A DNA stretch of 64,000 bases from Paracoccus thiocyanatus (GTDB taxonomy: Bacteria > Pseudomonadota > Alphaproteobacteria > Rhodobacterales > Rhodobacteraceae), in NCBI RefSeq assembly GCF_900156255.1, contig NZ_FTMK01000010.1, positions 1 through 64,000 on the forward strand. The letters run 5' to 3'. Position 1 is the first letter of the stretch. Every line of letters starts with the position of its first letter. The position numbers and the translations under genes were made by a program. Of this stretch, positions 24,784 through 33,601 are shown one piece after another. Under the pieces are notes generated by a model. That model was not told the DNA's origin. It saw only the letters and a program-made list of their open reading frames with translations, and ran no database searches.

Positions 24784-25065
24784 TCAGTTTGCGCCCTGCG
24801 CCTTTGCCGTCTTGGCATAAGGCAGTTCGATGTTGATTTCGAGGCTCGACAGATCGTCGCTGCGCTCCAGCTTGACGTCGACCGCGTCGCTGTCGATCTC
24901 CATGTGCCGGCGCACCACTTCCAGGATGTCGCGCTGCAACAGCGGCAGGAAATCCGGGCTGGCCCCGCCGCTGGAACGCTCATGCGCAAGCAGGATTTGC
25001 AGCCGCTCCTTGGCGGTCTGCGCCGAATTGGGCTTTCGCTGGCGGAATGAAAAACCGAACACCAT
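24784..25065 (-). CDS. minE: Cell division topological specificity factor MinE
   Basis: This 93-residue protein has the MinD-activating helix in TAKERLQILLAHERS (about 17-31), followed by a dimerisation domain with ILEVVRRHMEI and a LEINIELP strand. It drives pole-to-pole oscillation of MinD. The gene is 2 bp after minD on the minus strand in the order minC-minD-minE. Confidence 0.93.
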   Translation of the reverse strand: MVFGFSFRQRKPNSAQTAKERLQILLAHERSSGGASPDFLPLLQRDILEVVRRHMEIDSDAVDVKLERSDDLSSLEINIELPYAKTAKAQGAN

Positions 25066-25067
25066 GG

Positions 25068-25889
25068 TCAGGCCGTCCGTCCCAGCAGCCGCTGGAAGAA
25101 GCCGCGCCGCTGTTCGCCGGGGGTGGCGCGCATCTCGATCTGTTCGCCCACCAGCCGGCCGACGGCATCCATATAGGCCTTGCCGGCCGGCGACTTCTCG
25201 TCCAGCGACACCGGCGTGCCTTCGTTCGACGCCTTCAGCACCGAGGTGCTTTCGGGAATGATGCCCAAAAGCGGGATCGCCAGGATTTCCAGCACGTCCT
25301 CGACGCTCATCATGTCGCCGCTGGCCGAGCGGTTCTGGTCAAAGCGGGTCAGCAGAAGCTGGGCCTTGACGGCGCTGCCATCACCCTTTTCGGCCAGCGC
25401 CGACTTGCTGTTCAACAGCCCCAGCACCCGGTCGCTGTCGCGCACCGACGACACTTCGGGGTTGGTCACAACCACCGCCTCGTCGGCGTAATACATGGCC
25501 AGATGCGCGCCCCGTTCGATGCCGGCGGGGCTGTCGCAGACGATATAGTCGAATTCCTGGCGCAGCTCGTCCAGGACCGCCTTGACGCCCTCTTTTGTCA
25601 GCGCGTCCTTGTCGCGGGTCTGCGAGGTCGGCAGGACATACAGGTTCTCAAGCCGGCGATCCTTGATCAGCGCCTGCTTGAGCTTGGCGTCGCCCTGGAT
25701 GACGTTGATGAAATCGAAGACGACGCGGCGCTCGCAACCCATGATCATGTCCAGGTTGCGCAGGCCCACGTCGAAGTCGATCACGACGGTCTTGTGGCCG
25801 CGCATGGCAAGCCCCGCGCCGATGGCGGCCGAGGAGGTCGTCTTGCCGACGCCGCCCTTGCCAGAGGTGACTACGATAACCTTGCTCAC
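25068..25889 (-). CDS. minD: Septum site-determining ATPase MinD
   Basis: This 273-residue deviant Walker ATPase binds the membrane and recruits MinC. The motif KGGVGKTTSSAAIG is at residues 11-24, VVIDFDVGLRNLDMI follows, and a basic amphipathic C-terminus (RRGFFQRLLGR) is the membrane-targeting sequence. The start is GTG at 25889, with AAGGAAACGCTC upstream, rather than an ATG. It is 23 bp after minC. Confidence 0.95.
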   Translation of the reverse strand: MSKVIVVTSGKGGVGKTTSSAAIGAGLAMRGHKTVVIDFDVGLRNLDMIMGCERRVVFDFINVIQGDAKLKQALIKDRRLENLYVLPTSQTRDKDALTKEGVKAVLDELRQEFDYIVCDSPAGIERGAHLAMYYADEAVVVTNPEVSSVRDSDRVLGLLNSKSALAEKGDGSAVKAQLLLTRFDQNRSASGDMMSVEDVLEILAIPLLGIIPESTSVLKASNEGTPVSLDEKSPAGKAYMDAVGRLVGEQIEMRATPGEQRRGFFQRLLGRTA

Positions 25890-25912
25890 GAGCGTTTCCT
25901 TTCGATCATGGG

Positions 25913-26659
25913 TTATGCCAGGGCCTCGATGCGCAGCACCTCGCCTTCAAGATAGACCTGCACATGGTGGCGCGGCGTATCGGGCCCCAGGTTTTCGCTG
26001 GTGCGGTAAAGCCCGGCGATGGCCAGCAATTCGGCATCGAGCGCATGGCAGAAGATGCGCGCCGAGGCGTCGCCGTTCACGCCCGCCAGCGCCCGGCCGC
26101 GCAGCCGGCCATAGATATGGATATTGCCGGCCGCGATCACCTCGGCCCCGGAACTGACCGAGCCGACGACGACCAGATCGCCCCGGTCGGCAAAGACCGT
26201 CTGGCCCGACCGCACCGGCTGCGTCACCATGCGGTTCGCCGGCTCTTTCGCTGCGGCCGCGGGGGCGGGTTCCGGGCGGCTGCCCTGGCGCGAGACCCGC
26301 TCCAGCGCCGCATCGCGCCCGCCGGGCAACGAGATCAGCCCCGCCTCGGCCGCGGCGCGCGCCTGGGTGGGGGTGCCGCTTTGGATGCCAAAGACCGACA
26401 GCTTGCGCCGCCGCAGCTCGGCCGCCAGGTGGACCAGATCCTGGGGGCCGTCCAGCCCCTGGGCCTGTTCCAGGTCGATGACCAGGGGCGCATTGTCGAA
26501 AAACAGCGGCGTCTGGTTCAGCCGCGCCTCCAGCGCCTCGAAAAAGGCGCGGTCCGGCCGGCCGCTCAGATGCAGCGCGATGGCCGTGAAGGTGCGGCCG
26601 CGGATCTGAAGGGGCTTCACGGTCGCGACGGTCTGGGCCGCGCTCTTGCCGGATTGCAT
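25913..26659 (-). CDS. minC: Septum site-determining protein MinC
   Basis: This FtsZ assembly inhibitor has 248 residues. The N-terminal domain ([10 protein letters not shown], then [13 protein letters not shown]) is followed by an Ala/Pro/Glu linker and the C-terminal beta-helix with [23 protein letters not shown], which contacts FtsZ and MinD. ATG at 26659 fits; the frame is open 68 codons earlier, but those residues do not match the family. The C-terminus ends in [13 protein letters not shown]. Confidence 0.93.
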   Translation of the reverse strand: MQSGKSAAQTVATVKPLQIRGRTFTAIALHLSGRPDRAFFEALEARLNQTPLFFDNAPLVIDLEQAQGLDGPQDLVHLAAELRRRKLSVFGIQSGTPTQARAAAEAGLISLPGGRDAALERVSRQGSRPEPAPAAAAKEPANRMVTQPVRSGQTVFADRGDLVVVGSVSSGAEVIAAGNIHIYGRLRGRALAGVNGDASARIFCHALDAELLAIAGLYRTSENLGPDTPRHHVQVYLEGEVLRIEALA

Positions 26660-26899
26660 CTGTCTGCTCGGTTTCTTCTTGGTTCTTTGTGTCGGGACGG
26701 GCTGCCAGCCCTGGCTTGGCCATCTTCCTAATACGTCCCGGCCCAAGCGTCCATCGGCATCTGCCGCCGCGGCCGGTTTCGGCAAAACCGCGCGCAAGAT
26801 GCAGCCCGCGCCCGCCGGGAAATGCGCCGGCATGGACGGGGCGGGGAACATTCCGGCCGCCACAGCGGTTTGGCCGAGAAGGACAAAAAAGGGGGCGGG

Positions 26900-27547
26900 A
26901 TGTTTTCAGATCGTACGGATGCGGGCCGGCAGCTTGGCGCCGCGGTTTCCGCATATCGCGGCCAGCCGGTGCTGGTCCTGGCGCTGCCGCGCGGCGGCGT
27001 GCCGGTCGGGCTGGAGGTCGCACGGGTGCTGGACGCGCCCCTGGACGTGCTGCTGGTGCGCAAGATCACCGCGCCGTCGCATCCCGAACTGGCCATCGGC
27101 GCCGTGGTGGACGGATCGCCGCCGCAATTGCTGCTGGAGGACCAGATCGTCGCCGCGACCGGCGCGACCCAGGACCACATCAAGGCCGAAAAGGCCCGCC
27201 AACTGCACGAGATCGAGCGCAGGCGCCAGCTTTATCGCGGCGACCGCCCGCCGCCGGCGACGCGGGGCCGTACGGTGATCGTGGTCGATGACGGCATCGC
27301 CACCGGCGCGACGATGCGCATCGCGCTTAGGGCGCTGGCGCAGTTGGGGGCGGCGCGGGTGATCGTCGCCGTCCCGGTGGCGCCGCCCGACGTGCTGGAA
27401 CGCATCCGCGCCGAGGCCGACGAGGTCATCTGCCTGCGCATGCCCGAGCCGTTCCACGCCGTGGGCATGCATTATCGCGACTTCGACCAGACCAGCGACG
27501 ACGAGGTGGTGCGCGCCCTGGCCGAAGCCGATCGCGGCAGGGACTGA
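26900..27547 (+). CDS. Phosphoribosyltransferase family protein
   Basis: This 215-residue protein has the type I PRTase PRPP loop [13 protein letters not shown] at residues 127-139, [11 protein letters not shown] near 28-38 and a flexible region before it. This subgroup is common beside hydrolases or dienelactone hydrolase-like genes and is of unknown substrate. ATG at 26900 has GGGGGCGGG directly upstream. It is transcribed divergently from minC with a 240-bp gap that holds nothing else I can support. Confidence 0.8.
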   Translation: MFSDRTDAGRQLGAAVSAYRGQPVLVLALPRGGVPVGLEVARVLDAPLDVLLVRKITAPSHPELAIGAVVDGSPPQLLLEDQIVAATGATQDHIKAEKARQLHEIERRRQLYRGDRPPPATRGRTVIVVDDGIATGATMRIALRALAQLGAARVIVAVPVAPPDVLERIRAEADEVICLRMPEPFHAVGMHYRDFDQTSDDEVVRALAEADRGRD

Positions 27548-27683
27548 CGGAGGCCGCGCCGGCCCTTCCAGGCCCCGACCCGTCCCGCAGCCCGTGCCCC
27601 AGCCCGTGTCCCGGTCGCTACAGGATTGCACTTTCCGGTATGGTGGCGCTAAATCCACACCGAAGATGGGGAAGGGAGCCACC

Positions 27684-28652
27684 ATGAAACACGTCTTTGC
27701 CGCGGCGCTGCTTTGCGCCGCTGTCGCCGCGCCGTCGTTCGCGCAGGAAATCAAGATCGGCTATGCCCTGGCCGAGGACAGCCATTACGGCGCCGGCGCC
27801 AAGGCGTTCGAAGCCTCGCTCACGGAAAGCCTGGGCGATCAGTTCAGCTTTCGCCATTTCCCCTCGTCCGGGCTGGGCGGCGAGCGCGAGGTGCTGGAGG
27901 GGCTGCAACTTGGCACTGTCGAGATGACCATCGCCTCGGACGGGACGCTGACCAATTTCGTGCCCGAGGTGGGCGTTCTGGGCATCCCCTTCCTGCTGCG
28001 CGACAAGGACCATGCCCGCAAGGTGCTTGACGGCGAGATCGGCCAGGAGATGCTGGCCAAGTTCGACCCCGCCGGCCTGCATGCGCTGGCCTGGGGCGAA
28101 CAGGGCTTCCGCCACATCACCAGCAATCGCGGCGCGGTCGAGGCGCCGGCCGATCTGGACGGGCTGAAGATCCGCACCATGGAAAACCCCGTCCATATCG
28201 AAGCGTTCCGCGCCCTTGGCGCCGCACCCACGCCCATGGCATGGCCCGAGGTGATCGGCGCGCTGGAACAGGGCGCCATTGACGGACAGGAAAACCCGCT
28301 TTCGGTGATCGTCTCGGCCAAGCTGAACGAGGTGCAGAAATACCTGACGCTGGACGGGCATGTCTATTCCTCGACCATCATCCTCGTCTCGCCCGCCTTG
28401 TGGAACGGGCTGGACGACGCGCAGAAGGCGGCCTTCGACAAGGCGGCCAAGGACGCGGTCGTCGCGATGCGCGCCTATGTGGACGATGTCGATGCCTCGG
28501 GCGTCGCCTCGATGAAGGATGCCGGGATGGCGGTCAACGAGTTGACCCCCGAGCAGAAGGCCGCCTTCCGCGAGGCGCTGGCCGGCCCCTATCAGCAGTA
28601 TGAGGCGCAGTTCGGCAAGGAACTGATGGACCGCATCCAGGCGGTCGAATAA
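27684..28652 (+). CDS. dctP: TRAP transporter substrate-binding protein (DctP family)
   Basis: This 322-residue periplasmic protein has a signal peptide (MKHVFAAALLCAAVAAPSFA) and DctP features: IKIGYALAEDSHYGAGAKAF, a GLQLGTVEM segment and LDGLKIRTMENPVHIEAFRALG with the arginine that salt-bridges a carboxylate ligand. A dicarboxylate or other organic acid is the likely cargo. ATG at 27684 follows a GGGAAGGGAG ribosome-binding site. The small and large membrane subunits follow within a few bases. Confidence 0.87.
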   Translation: MKHVFAAALLCAAVAAPSFAQEIKIGYALAEDSHYGAGAKAFEASLTESLGDQFSFRHFPSSGLGGEREVLEGLQLGTVEMTIASDGTLTNFVPEVGVLGIPFLLRDKDHARKVLDGEIGQEMLAKFDPAGLHALAWGEQGFRHITSNRGAVEAPADLDGLKIRTMENPVHIEAFRALGAAPTPMAWPEVIGALEQGAIDGQENPLSVIVSAKLNEVQKYLTLDGHVYSSTIILVSPALWNGLDDAQKAAFDKAAKDAVVAMRAYVDDVDASGVASMKDAGMAVNELTPEQKAAFREALAGPYQQYEAQFGKELMDRIQAVE

Positions 28653-28656
28653 GCCC

Positions 28657-29151
28657 ATGCGCCGCATCGAACGCGCATTCGTCGCGGCGAACGGCGCCGT
28701 GCTGGTCCTGGGATTGGCCGTCATGGCGGCGATCCTGGGCTGGAACGTCGCCGGCCGCTACCTGACCGGCAATTCGCTGACCTGGGCCGACGAGGTGGCG
28801 CGCTATTCGATGATCTGGCTGACCTTCCTGGGCAGCGGGCTGGCGCTGCGCCATGGCGCCCATGCCGCCATCACCAATGCCCAGGACGCCTTGCCCACGC
28901 GGGGCCAGTTGGCGCTGCGCGGGCTGATCCTGCTGGTGATGTTCGGCTTTTTCGGCTTCATGGTCTGGGTCGGCATCGACTACATGAACCGCATGGCGAT
29001 CCAGCGTTCGGCGGCGCTTCAGGTGCCGATGAAATGGATCTATGCCGCGATGCCCGCAGGTTTCGCGCTGATGATCGTCCATCTGGCCCTGATCGCGCCG
29101 CAATACCTGCGCGCCGGCTTGCAGCATTCCGACGAGGCCGCCCTTGGTTGA
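28657..29151 (+). CDS. dctQ: TRAP transporter small membrane subunit (DctQ family)
   Basis: This 164-residue protein has four helices. The conserved TM2-3 stretch SLTWADEVARYSMIWLTFLG is present near residues 41-60. It begins 4 bp after dctP and overlaps dctM by 8 bp. Confidence 0.88.
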   Translation: MRRIERAFVAANGAVLVLGLAVMAAILGWNVAGRYLTGNSLTWADEVARYSMIWLTFLGSGLALRHGAHAAITNAQDALPTRGQLALRGLILLVMFGFFGFMVWVGIDYMNRMAIQRSAALQVPMKWIYAAMPAGFALMIVHLALIAPQYLRAGLQHSDEAALG

Positions 29152-30433
29152 GATCCTGATCGCCGCCTTCCTGATCCTGATGGTCATGGGGGTGCCCATC
29201 GCCTTTGCCCTGGCGATGGCGGCCTTTGCCGCGGTGGGCCTGTCGGGCCGCTATCCGCTGGTGGTGGTGGTCAAGGAGATGTTCACCGGCCTGGACAGCT
29301 TTCCGCTGCTGGCCGTGCCCTTCTTCATCCTGGCGGCCGAAATCATGTCCACCGGCGCCATCTCGCGGATGCTCTTGCGCTTTGCCTCGCAATTCGTGGG
29401 CCATCTGCGCGGCGGCCTGGGCTATGCCAATATCCTGACGGGTACGCTGTTTGCGGGGATTTCCGGCTCGGCGCTCGCCTCGGCCGCGGGGCCGGGCGCG
29501 ATGATGGCCCGGATGATGGAGCGCAGCGGCTATGCCAAGGCCTATGCCGGGGCGCTGACCATTTCCGTGGCGGTGATCGACCCGATCATCCCGCCCTCGA
29601 TCACCATGATCATCTATGCGCTGCAGGACCGCAACACCTCGGTGGGCTCGCTGTTCATGGCCGGCATCCTGCCCGGCCTGCTGATCGCGGGGCTGCTGGC
29701 CGGGGTGAACTGGTGGATCAGCCGCAAGCGCGGCTATCGCAGCGCCGAGCCGCGCCCGCCGGCCGGGCAGATGCTGCGCAACACATTCACCGCCCTGCCG
29801 GCGCTGCTTCTGATCGTGCTGATCGTCGGCGGCATCCGCGGCGGGGTGTTCACGCCCACCGAAGCCTCGGTCGTGGCGGTGTTCTATGCCATCCTGACCA
29901 GCGCCTTCGTCTATCGCGGCTTCACGCTGGCGGACCTGTGGGGGGCGTTCCTGCGCTCGGCCATCATGTCGGTGGCGGTGCTGATGATCCTGGCCGCCGC
30001 CCGCGCCTTTGCCTGGGTGCTGATCATCGAGGGCGTGCCCCAGGCCATGGCCGATGCGGTGATCGCCATGGACCTGTCGCCCGTCGCCTTCCTTTTGATG
30101 GTCAACCTGCTTTTGCTGGTCTTCGGCATGTTCATGGACCCGCTGCCGGGGGTGATGATCCTGGTGCCGATCCTGGCGCCCATCGCCCACAGCCTGGGCA
30201 TCGCGGCCGATCATTTCTCCATTATCGTTATCGTGAACCTGACCTTTGGCCTGATGACGCCGCCGGTCGGCGGGCTGATCTTTGTCGTCGCTTCGGCGAC
30301 CAAGCAAAGGCCCTCGGCGCTGATCCGCGAATTGCCGCCCTTTTTCCTGGCGGCCATGGCGGCGCTGCTGATCCTGACCTTCGTGCCGGCCCTGTCCACC
30401 TGGCTGCCGCAGATCAGCGGCTTCGCCCGCTAG
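29144..30433 (+). CDS. dctM: TRAP transporter large membrane subunit (DctM family)
   Basis: This 429-residue permease has about 12 helices. It is the sodium-coupled transport unit. DctM motifs include LAVPFFILAAEIMSTGAIS, LTGTLFAGISGSALASAAG and VIDPIIPPSI. The apparent start is TTG at 29144, which overlaps the dctQ stop and is typical of coupled translation. No in-frame ATG lies near enough to include the first helix. Confidence 0.88.
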   Translation: MVEILIAAFLILMVMGVPIAFALAMAAFAAVGLSGRYPLVVVVKEMFTGLDSFPLLAVPFFILAAEIMSTGAISRMLLRFASQFVGHLRGGLGYANILTGTLFAGISGSALASAAGPGAMMARMMERSGYAKAYAGALTISVAVIDPIIPPSITMIIYALQDRNTSVGSLFMAGILPGLLIAGLLAGVNWWISRKRGYRSAEPRPPAGQMLRNTFTALPALLLIVLIVGGIRGGVFTPTEASVVAVFYAILTSAFVYRGFTLADLWGAFLRSAIMSVAVLMILAAARAFAWVLIIEGVPQAMADAVIAMDLSPVAFLLMVNLLLLVFGMFMDPLPGVMILVPILAPIAHSLGIAADHFSIIVIVNLTFGLMTPPVGGLIFVVASATKQRPSALIRELPPFFLAAMAALLILTFVPALSTWLPQISGFAR

Positions 30434-30907
30434 TCGCCGCCCCGGCCGCCAGGGGGTGCGGCGGGATGACGCTTGACTTGCCCTTCGTTGTGCTTAACTA
30501 TGCATAACGAACAGAGCAGGCGGGCATCCCATGCGCAGGAACCAAGCGATTTCCAAATCCGACCCCCGGCAGATGGGCGGGATCGTCGCGCCGCTATTGG
30601 TGATCGGGCTGGCGCTGGCCGGGGCGCTTTACGGCCTTTGACCGCAGGCGCCCCGGCAGGGGCGCGGCCATTGCCGCACACGCTCTCGACTCGGCGGGCT
30701 GCGGCGGCTAGACTGGGTCCATGATCACGCGCCTTCCTCCTTGCAGGAGCCGGCTTCGTCCCGGTTTGCTGCTGACGCGCCCTCTGCCCCGGACAGAGGC
30801 GGCGCCGCGCTAACCTCGCGTCCGGGGTCCCCCGATCCAGCCAGACCAACCGTCCCAGGGCCGCATGGCGGCCAGGGCACGGCATGACATCATTTGAAGG
30901 AGCAGAC
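30434..30907 (+). other. 474-bp non-coding stretch between dctM and rnk
   Basis: This stretch holds a promoter-like TTGACT at 30473-30478, an AT-rich patch TTAACTATGCATAACG, a 36-codon frame listed separately, and a hairpin CCTCTG-CCCCGGA-CAGAGG at 30781-30799 in the rnk leader. A further 30-codon frame at 30721 has no family resemblance. I cannot support any RNA gene here. Confidence 0.4.
30531..30641 (+). CDS. Possible 36-residue single-helix membrane protein
   Basis: ATG at 30531 follows GGCGGGCATCCC, and the frame gives a basic, polar N-terminus (MRRNQAISKSDPRQMGG) then one hydrophobic segment (IVAPLLVIGLALAGALYGL). A -35-like TTGACT lies 58 bp upstream. There is no family match I recognise. 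Its shape (basic head, one helix, short) is that of a small membrane peptide, but a chance frame in this GC-rich region is possible. Confidence 0.4.
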   Translation: MRRNQAISKSDPRQMGGIVAPLLVIGLALAGALYGL

Positions 30908-31321
30908 ATGGCCAGAACATCGCGACCGCCGGTCGTCATCGCCAGCGACACGCTCGACCGGCTGGAGCGTCTTGCCCAGGGGGCAATGGCGCGCAATCCC
31001 GAACTTGCCGACCGGCTGCTGACCGAACTGGCCCGCGCCCGCGTCCTGCCGGCAGGCCAGACACCTGCGGACGTGGCCGGCATCGGCAGCGCCGTGACCT
31101 TTCGCGACGAGACGACGGAACGCGAACAGACCGTCGTGCTGACCTGGCCCGAGGACGCCGATATCGCCGCCGGCCGCGCTTCGGTGCTGACGCCCATCGG
31201 CGTGGCGCTGATCGGCCTGCGCGAAGGGGCGCGCTTCACCTGGGAAACGCGGTCGGGCGAGACGCGCGAACTGACCATGCTGTCGGTCAGCCGGGCCGGC
31301 CCGGTCAGCCCGGCCGCATAG
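30908..31321 (+). CDS. rnk: Nucleoside diphosphate kinase regulator (Rnk family)
   Basis: This 137-residue protein has a short helical N-terminus and a GreA-like C-terminal domain. The segment VLTPIGVALIGLREGARFTWETRSGETREL matches the C-terminal FKBP-like half of GreA/Rnk proteins, which contact RNA polymerase. PPVVIASDTLDRLERLA at the start is typical. ATG at 30908 with AAGGAG is preferred over the earlier in-frame ATG at 30884. There are no operon partners. Confidence 0.78.
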   Translation: MARTSRPPVVIASDTLDRLERLAQGAMARNPELADRLLTELARARVLPAGQTPADVAGIGSAVTFRDETTEREQTVVLTWPEDADIAAGRASVLTPIGVALIGLREGARFTWETRSGETRELTMLSVSRAGPVSPAA

Positions 31322-31543
31322 GGGCGGGCGATGGGACAGGATCGGCTGTGCCGGGATCGCGGCCCGGCGCCGCAGCCCGGCCATTCGCATCCTTCGGCGG
31401 TCTTTCCGCTGCTGATCGGTTTCAGGGCCAACAATGTGCCGGGGTTGTCCGCGCATTGAACGCGGGCAACCCCAGGCCATTTCCCAACCGTCACGCAATC
31501 GACGGGCGGCCTTGCGGCCGGCCCGATCTCGGGGATCGACCCT

Positions 31544-32272
31544 ATGCCCATCTGGAATACCCTGGCCCGCGCCGATACGGCGGCGGGCGACGAAATCCTG
31601 CTGCGTGAACGCGGCAGCCTTTACGAAATCCGCTTCAACGGGTTGGAGTTGATGTCCAACCTCAACCACCAGTCCGAAACCCTGCTGGCCGAACGCAGCC
31701 TGCGCCTGCACGACCGGCACGACGCCCGCGTGCTGATCGGCGGGCTGGGCATGGGCTTTACCCTGCGCGCGGCGCTAGAGCTTCTGGGGCCGGCCGCGCA
31801 GGTCGCGGTCTGCGAGCTGATCCCGGAAATCGCCGACTGGAACCGCGGCCGCATCGGCCATCTGGCCGGCCACCCGCTGCGCGATCCGCGCGTCACCCTG
31901 CGCGTGGCGGATGTGATGGAGGTGCTGCTGGAACATCGCGCCGGTTTCGACGTGATCCTGATGGACACCGATAACGGGCCGGATTTCACCGTGCGCCCGG
32001 CGAACGGCCGGCTTTACGGCCAAGGCGGGCTGGCGGTGCTGCGCAAGGCGCTGCGGCCGGGCGGCATCGCCGCCTTCTGGTCGGCGACCGTTTCCGACCC
32101 GTTCGAGCGGGCGCTGGACAGCCAGCCCTGGCACTGGCGGCGCGACGATATCCAGCTTGTCGGCGGGCGGGCCGACGCCTTTCATCACATCTACCTGACC
32201 TCGGCCGATCCCGCCCGCATCGGCCTGCGCCCGGAACCGGCCGCCGCCAGTCCCGAACTGGCGCCGACCTAG
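31544..32272 (+). CDS. Spermidine synthase-like SAM-binding protein
   Basis: This 242-residue protein has a Rossmann methyltransferase/aminopropyltransferase fold. ARVLIGGLGMGFTLRAALELL (about 61-81) is the nucleotide-binding loop, VAVCELIPEIADWNRG follows with an acidic residue, and FDVILMDTDNGPDF matches the spermidine synthase active-site aspartate region. The short length and missing N-terminal beta domain mean it may not make spermidine. It converges with the MscS gene by a 4-bp overlap. The 222 bp upstream hold nothing I can support. Confidence 0.72.
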   Translation: MPIWNTLARADTAAGDEILLRERGSLYEIRFNGLELMSNLNHQSETLLAERSLRLHDRHDARVLIGGLGMGFTLRAALELLGPAAQVAVCELIPEIADWNRGRIGHLAGHPLRDPRVTLRVADVMEVLLEHRAGFDVILMDTDNGPDFTVRPANGRLYGQGGLAVLRKALRPGGIAAFWSATVSDPFERALDSQPWHWRRDDIQLVGGRADAFHHIYLTSADPARIGLRPEPAAASPELAPT

Positions 32273-33210
32273 CCCTGCGGCTGGGACGGGCCTGCCGGTC
32301 CCGGCACCTCGGCACCGTCCCAGGGCATCCGGCCCGCGGAAAGCCGGATGCCCTGTTCGCGCAGCGCGGCGTCGATCAGGCTTAGCACCTCGTTGCGGCA
32401 GGCCAGTTCCCGGTCATGCTGCGGCACCCAGTATTTCACCCGATAGGTGATGCCGGCCGGCCCGAAATGCGTCACCTGCACCTCGGGCGGCTTGCCGGCC
32501 GAGATGGCGCGCGCCGCCGTCGCTGCCTGGGCGATCAGTTCGCCCGCCTGGGCCACCGGCAGGTCGACGGGCAGCGTCAGTTCCGCATGGTCGCGATATT
32601 CCTGGCGCGGCGCGCTGAAATTGGTGATCCGGCGCGACGAGATCTGGCTGTTGGGCAGGATGACATAAGTGCTGTCGCGGGTGACCAGCCGGGTGGTGCG
32701 CCAGCCGATTTCCTGGACCCGCCCCTCGGCCAGGGTTTCGATGCGCACCCAGTCGCCGATGCGAAAGGGCGCCTCGATCCCCATGGCCAGCCCCGAAAAC
32801 ACGTCGGCGACGGCGTTGCGGATGGCAAAGCCCAGCACCGCCAGCACCAGCCCCGAGCCGGTCAGGATGCCCGACAGGTCCTGGCGAAAGAACAGCGACA
32901 GGCTGGCCAGCGTGGCCACGGCCAGCAGCACGAACCACAGCAGGTCCAGCAGCACCTTGGGGACCGCGCGGCGGCCCTTGCGCCGCCGCAGCAGCCGGCG
33001 CGCCGCCAGGCCATGCGCCAGCTTGGCGCCGGCAAAGCAGGCCACCGACAGGCCCGCATTGCGCAGCGGCTGCGCCCAAAGCTGCAAGGCGGACAGGTCT
33101 GGATGGCGCAGCGCCAGCGGCTCGACCAGGGTGGCGATGGCCAGCGCCGCCAGGACCGCCGCCGCGCTGCGCCACAGCGCGCCCACGGGCGGGCGCTCAT
33201 CCTTGGTCAT
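32269..33210 (-). CDS. MscS-family mechanosensitive channel
   Basis: This 313-residue protein has four N-terminal helices (first ~115 residues), the pore helix region SGILTGSGLVLAVLGFAIRNAVADVFSG with alternating small residues, and the beta domain (PFRIGDWVRI, then VILPNSQISSRRITNFS). It relieves hypo-osmotic pressure. It starts inside the small zinc-ribbon gene (14-bp overlap), so the two are co-transcribed and translationally coupled. Confidence 0.87.
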   Translation of the reverse strand: MTKDERPPVGALWRSAAAVLAALAIATLVEPLALRHPDLSALQLWAQPLRNAGLSVACFAGAKLAHGLAARRLLRRRKGRRAVPKVLLDLLWFVLLAVATLASLSLFFRQDLSGILTGSGLVLAVLGFAIRNAVADVFSGLAMGIEAPFRIGDWVRIETLAEGRVQEIGWRTTRLVTRDSTYVILPNSQISSRRITNFSAPRQEYRDHAELTLPVDLPVAQAGELIAQAATAARAISAGKPPEVQVTHFGPAGITYRVKYWVPQHDRELACRNEVLSLIDAALREQGIRLSAGRMPWDGAEVPGPAGPSQPQG

Positions 33211-33373
33211 TATCGACCTCGTTTATCCGCCGCCGCCGGGCAAGGCGGCGCGGCTCGGGCAGCCGGGACGGCAGGTGGAACGGAGAGCGGCAGATCGGAC
33301 ATCGCCCGGCCGCAGCCCTGGGGACATCCTGGCCGCAATGCGGGCAAACCGCAGGCAGATAGGCGCGCAGCAT
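33197..33373 (-). CDS. Small zinc-ribbon protein overlapping the MscS gene
   Basis: This 58-residue frame begins MLRAYLPAVCPHCGQDVP and holds two CxxC pairs: C10-P-H-C13 and C25-P-I-C28, a classic zinc ribbon. The remainder is proline/arginine rich (PSRLPEPRRLARRRR). It overlaps the 5' end of the channel gene by 14 bp in another frame, and the stop is at 33197. It is short enough to be missed by length cut-offs. The function is unknown; a role in regulating or assembling the channel is only inferred from the overlap. Confidence 0.65.
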   Translation of the reverse strand: MLRAYLPAVCPHCGQDVPRAAAGRCPICRSPFHLPSRLPEPRRLARRRRINEVDNDQG

Positions 33374-33601
33374 GACAAGACCTCTTGGAAAGACGGGTTG
33401 GGTTCGCGTAACCCCGGCCGTCCGTCCACGCCTGGCGTGTCAACGGGGCCGGGGCCACCCAAGCGCCTGTTCAAGACGCAGCACGAACCTGTCCAAGCCG
33501 CAGCCCACCAAGAAAAGCCCCATATGCAAAGAAAATCCGACGGACCCCAGGCCCATCACTCAAGATGGTCATTGTTTCCGTGTTTTCAAGGGGGTTGGCG
33601 G

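Noticed and set aside
30721..30813. 30-codon arginine-rich frame in the rnk leader
   Set aside because: No ribosome-binding site of note, no family resemblance, and composition typical of random GC-rich frames.
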